Origin: CAYOPZ01 sp964406005 | GTDB lineage: Bacteria; Bacteroidota; Bacteroidia; Bacteroidales; SM23-62 | Length of the DNA: 64,000 bases | Assembly: GCA_964406005.1 (NCBI GenBank) | Contig: CAYOPZ010000001.1 | Coordinates: forward strand, 124,001 to 188,000 | Direction of reading: 5' to 3' | Shown: positions 62,633 through 64,000 of the stretch, piece by piece | Layout: each line of letters begins with the position of its first letter | How positions within the stretch are numbered: position 1 is the first letter of the stretch | Notes under the pieces: generated by a model | Told to the model about the DNA's origin: nothing | What the model saw: only the letters and a program-made list of their open reading frames with translations | The model's database searches: none | Translations under genes and position numbers: made by a program

Positions 62633-64000
62633 GTGAAACATCTTATGTTAATTTTGGGACTGGTAGTCTGTATGTTCATTGTGCAGGCACAGGAGGAAAC
62701 GCCAAAGGATGGTTTTGTTCAGTATTTTTATCCGAACGGACAGGTTTCAAGCGAAGGCTGGATGAAGAACGGGCAGCCGGATGGTTACTGGACCACGTAC
62801 TACAGCACGGGAGTTAAAAAGTCCGAAGGAAAGAGAACAAATTTTATGCTGGACAGCCTGTGGACTTTTTACAGTAACAAGGGTGATACTTTAAAGAAAA
62901 TAAGTTATATGATCGGCAGGAAGAACGGTTATTCCGTGGAATACAGTTACGAGGGGCAGAGCAAAGGTTATGATCACGGGGTTGTCATATCCAGGGAATT
63001 GTATGTAAATGACAAAAAGGAAGGACTTTCATACTATTTTTATGATGACGGTAATCTGAAAAGTGAAGTCGGTTATATGAACGGGAAAAGGGATGGCCTG
63101 ACAAGGGAATATGGCAGGGATGGAACAATTATATCGCTTATATATTACCACAACGGCATTATGACAGACAGGGAAGAGATCAACAGGTTTGATAAAGACG
63201 GATTAAAACAGGGTGTCTGGAAGGAATTTTATAAGGACGGAAAATTGAAAACAGAGCGTAGTTATAAAGACGGGATGCTGAATGGCCTGTATAAAGAGTT
63301 CAATGAAAAAGGGAACCTTGTACTGGCGATGAGATACAGAGATAACCAGATTGTGGAAGAAAATGCGCAGGATGAGGAAAACGTTGAGATACGCAATCAA
63401 TACGATGAACAGAACAGACTGATATACAGCGGTTCATACAGAGATAATGTTCCCATTGGAATACACCGTTATTATCACCCTGACGGTGAAGTCGTGGATT
63501 CGAAGATTTACAATGACCAGGGTAAGGTAATTGCCGAAGGGATTGTTGACAATGAAGGGAACCGGAGAGGCAACTGGAAGGATTTTTATCCAGGCGGAGG
63601 GTTGAAGGCGGAAGGGAAATATGTGGACAATTTAAGAAGCGGAAGGTGGACATTTTACAGACCAAACGGGAGGATTGAGCAAACGGGTGACTATAGCAGG
63701 GGAAGGATTACCGACATCTGGAAGTGGTATTATGAAGATGGCAGCCTGCTGAGGGAAGAAGCGTTTTTCAATGGTAAGGAGGATGGGAGGCTGGTTGAAT
63801 ATTCACAGGATGGAAAGGTCATTACGGAGGGTGACTACATTGAGGGAGAAAAGGAAGGGAAGTGGTACTACCGGGTTGGGGACCATATTGAAACGGGGAG
63901 TTATATTACGGGATTACGGGACGGAAAGTGGAGGTACTTTTACAGCGACAGCACATTGGAATTTGAAGGTTCGTATATTCAGGGAAATGCAGATGGCAGG
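62633..64000 (+). CDS. Exported MORN-like (YwqK-type) repeat protein, cut at window end
   Basis: From GTG 62633 (or ATG 62645) the frame is open to base 64000, at least 456 codons. Signal peptide about 1-20 (LMLILGLVVCMFIVQAQ). The rest is a string of roughly 23-25-residue units of the form YxxGxxxxEGxYxxGxxxGxWxxYY (for example GVWKEFYKDGKLKTERSYKDGMLNGLYKEF), the MORN variant named after YwqK antitoxins. Likely a surface or periplasmic beta-solenoid; function unknown. It begins four bases after nadA. Confidence 0.85.
   Translation, partial: MKHLMLILGLVVCMFIVQAQEETPKDGFVQYFYPNGQVSSEGWMKNGQPDGYWTTYYSTGVKKSEGKRTNFMLDSLWTFYSNKGDTLKKISYMIGRKNGYSVEYSYEGQSKGYDHGVVISRELYVNDKKEGLSYYFYDDGNLKSEVGYMNGKRDGLTREYGRDGTIISLIYYHNGIMTDREEINRFDKDGLKQGVWKEFYKDGKLKTERSYKDGMLNGLYKEFNEKGNLVLAMRYRDNQIVEENAQDEENVEIRNQYDEQNRLIYSGSYRDNVPIGIHRYYHPDGEVVDSKIYNDQGKVIAEGIVDNEGNRRGNWKDFYPGGGLKAEGKYVDNLRSGRWTFYRPNGRIEQTGDYSRGRITDIWKWYYEDGSLLREEAFFNGKEDGRLVEYSQDGKVITEGDYIEGEKEGKWYYRVGDHIETGSYITGLRDGKWRYFYSDSTLEFEGSYIQGNADGR

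Overview
This window looks like chromosomal DNA of a member of the Bacteroidota, probably a Bacteroidales-like anaerobe or microaerophile. Several things support this. There are several exact TAnnTTTG -7 boxes, one with a TTTG element 19 nt upstream. Shine-Dalgarno sequences are rare. Other markers are the long form of IspG, the ileS - DksA-like - lspA gene order, a DksA-like protein with only one cysteine, and a gatCAB cluster. I saw no rRNA, tRNA, prophage, insertion sequence or CRISPR array. Most of the window is ordinary chromosome with accessory genes between housekeeping blocks.

Region by region. 1-3167 (minus): gatC-gatA-gatB, the last cut by the window edge. 3338-8314 (minus): an AroQ chorismate mutase and three secreted alpha/beta hydrolases. 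8710-11069 (plus): a zinc alcohol dehydrogenase and an MFS transporter. 11160-15202 (plus): a regulated envelope locus with a small membrane protein, a winged-helix regulator, a membrane-anchored gingipain-like (caspase-fold) protein and CreD, with two near-identical palindromic operators. 15412-20690 (plus): a tripartite RND efflux system. 20929-25915 (minus): a DUF4143 ATPase, then a TonB-dependent receptor followed by a nucleoside hydrolase-FmdE fusion. 26072-28172 (plus): L-lactate dehydrogenase and CorA. 28175-30918 (minus): a glutamine amidotransferase and an ATP-grasp/M20-like fusion whose M20 part lacks the catalytic glutamates. 31058-34052: a DUF1080-PHP-like fusion, a serine beta-lactamase-like protein and a small membrane protein.

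34104-34503 is a 150-bp tandem repeat array with nested stem-loop potential. 34506-40911 (minus) is a dense run: cysS, ispG, HAD phosphatase, metallophosphoesterase, cytidylate-kinase-like protein, lipoprotein. rnr follows on plus. 43135-47716 (minus) is lspA/dksA-like/ileS. 47807-49472 (plus) holds riboflavin synthase and an orphan histidine kinase. 49955-52203 (plus) has an epimerase/reductase coupled to a membrane J-domain protein. An RRM protein, a coiled-coil membrane protein, and two related GT4 glycosyltransferases flanking hemW follow; the second glycosyltransferase is fused to a phosphodiester-glycosidase (NAGPA) domain. The window ends with a VanZ-like protein, an Rrf2 regulator, a 490-bp AT-rich gap, nadA, and a MORN-like repeat protein that runs off the end.

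The best candidates for undescribed biology are four: the GATase plus ATP-grasp/degenerate-M20 pair, the operator-controlled gingipain-like/CreD locus, the TonB receptor with the nucleoside hydrolase-FmdE fusion, and the glycosyltransferase-NAGPA fusion with its partner glycosyltransferase. All functional statements come from motif reading only; no database search was run.
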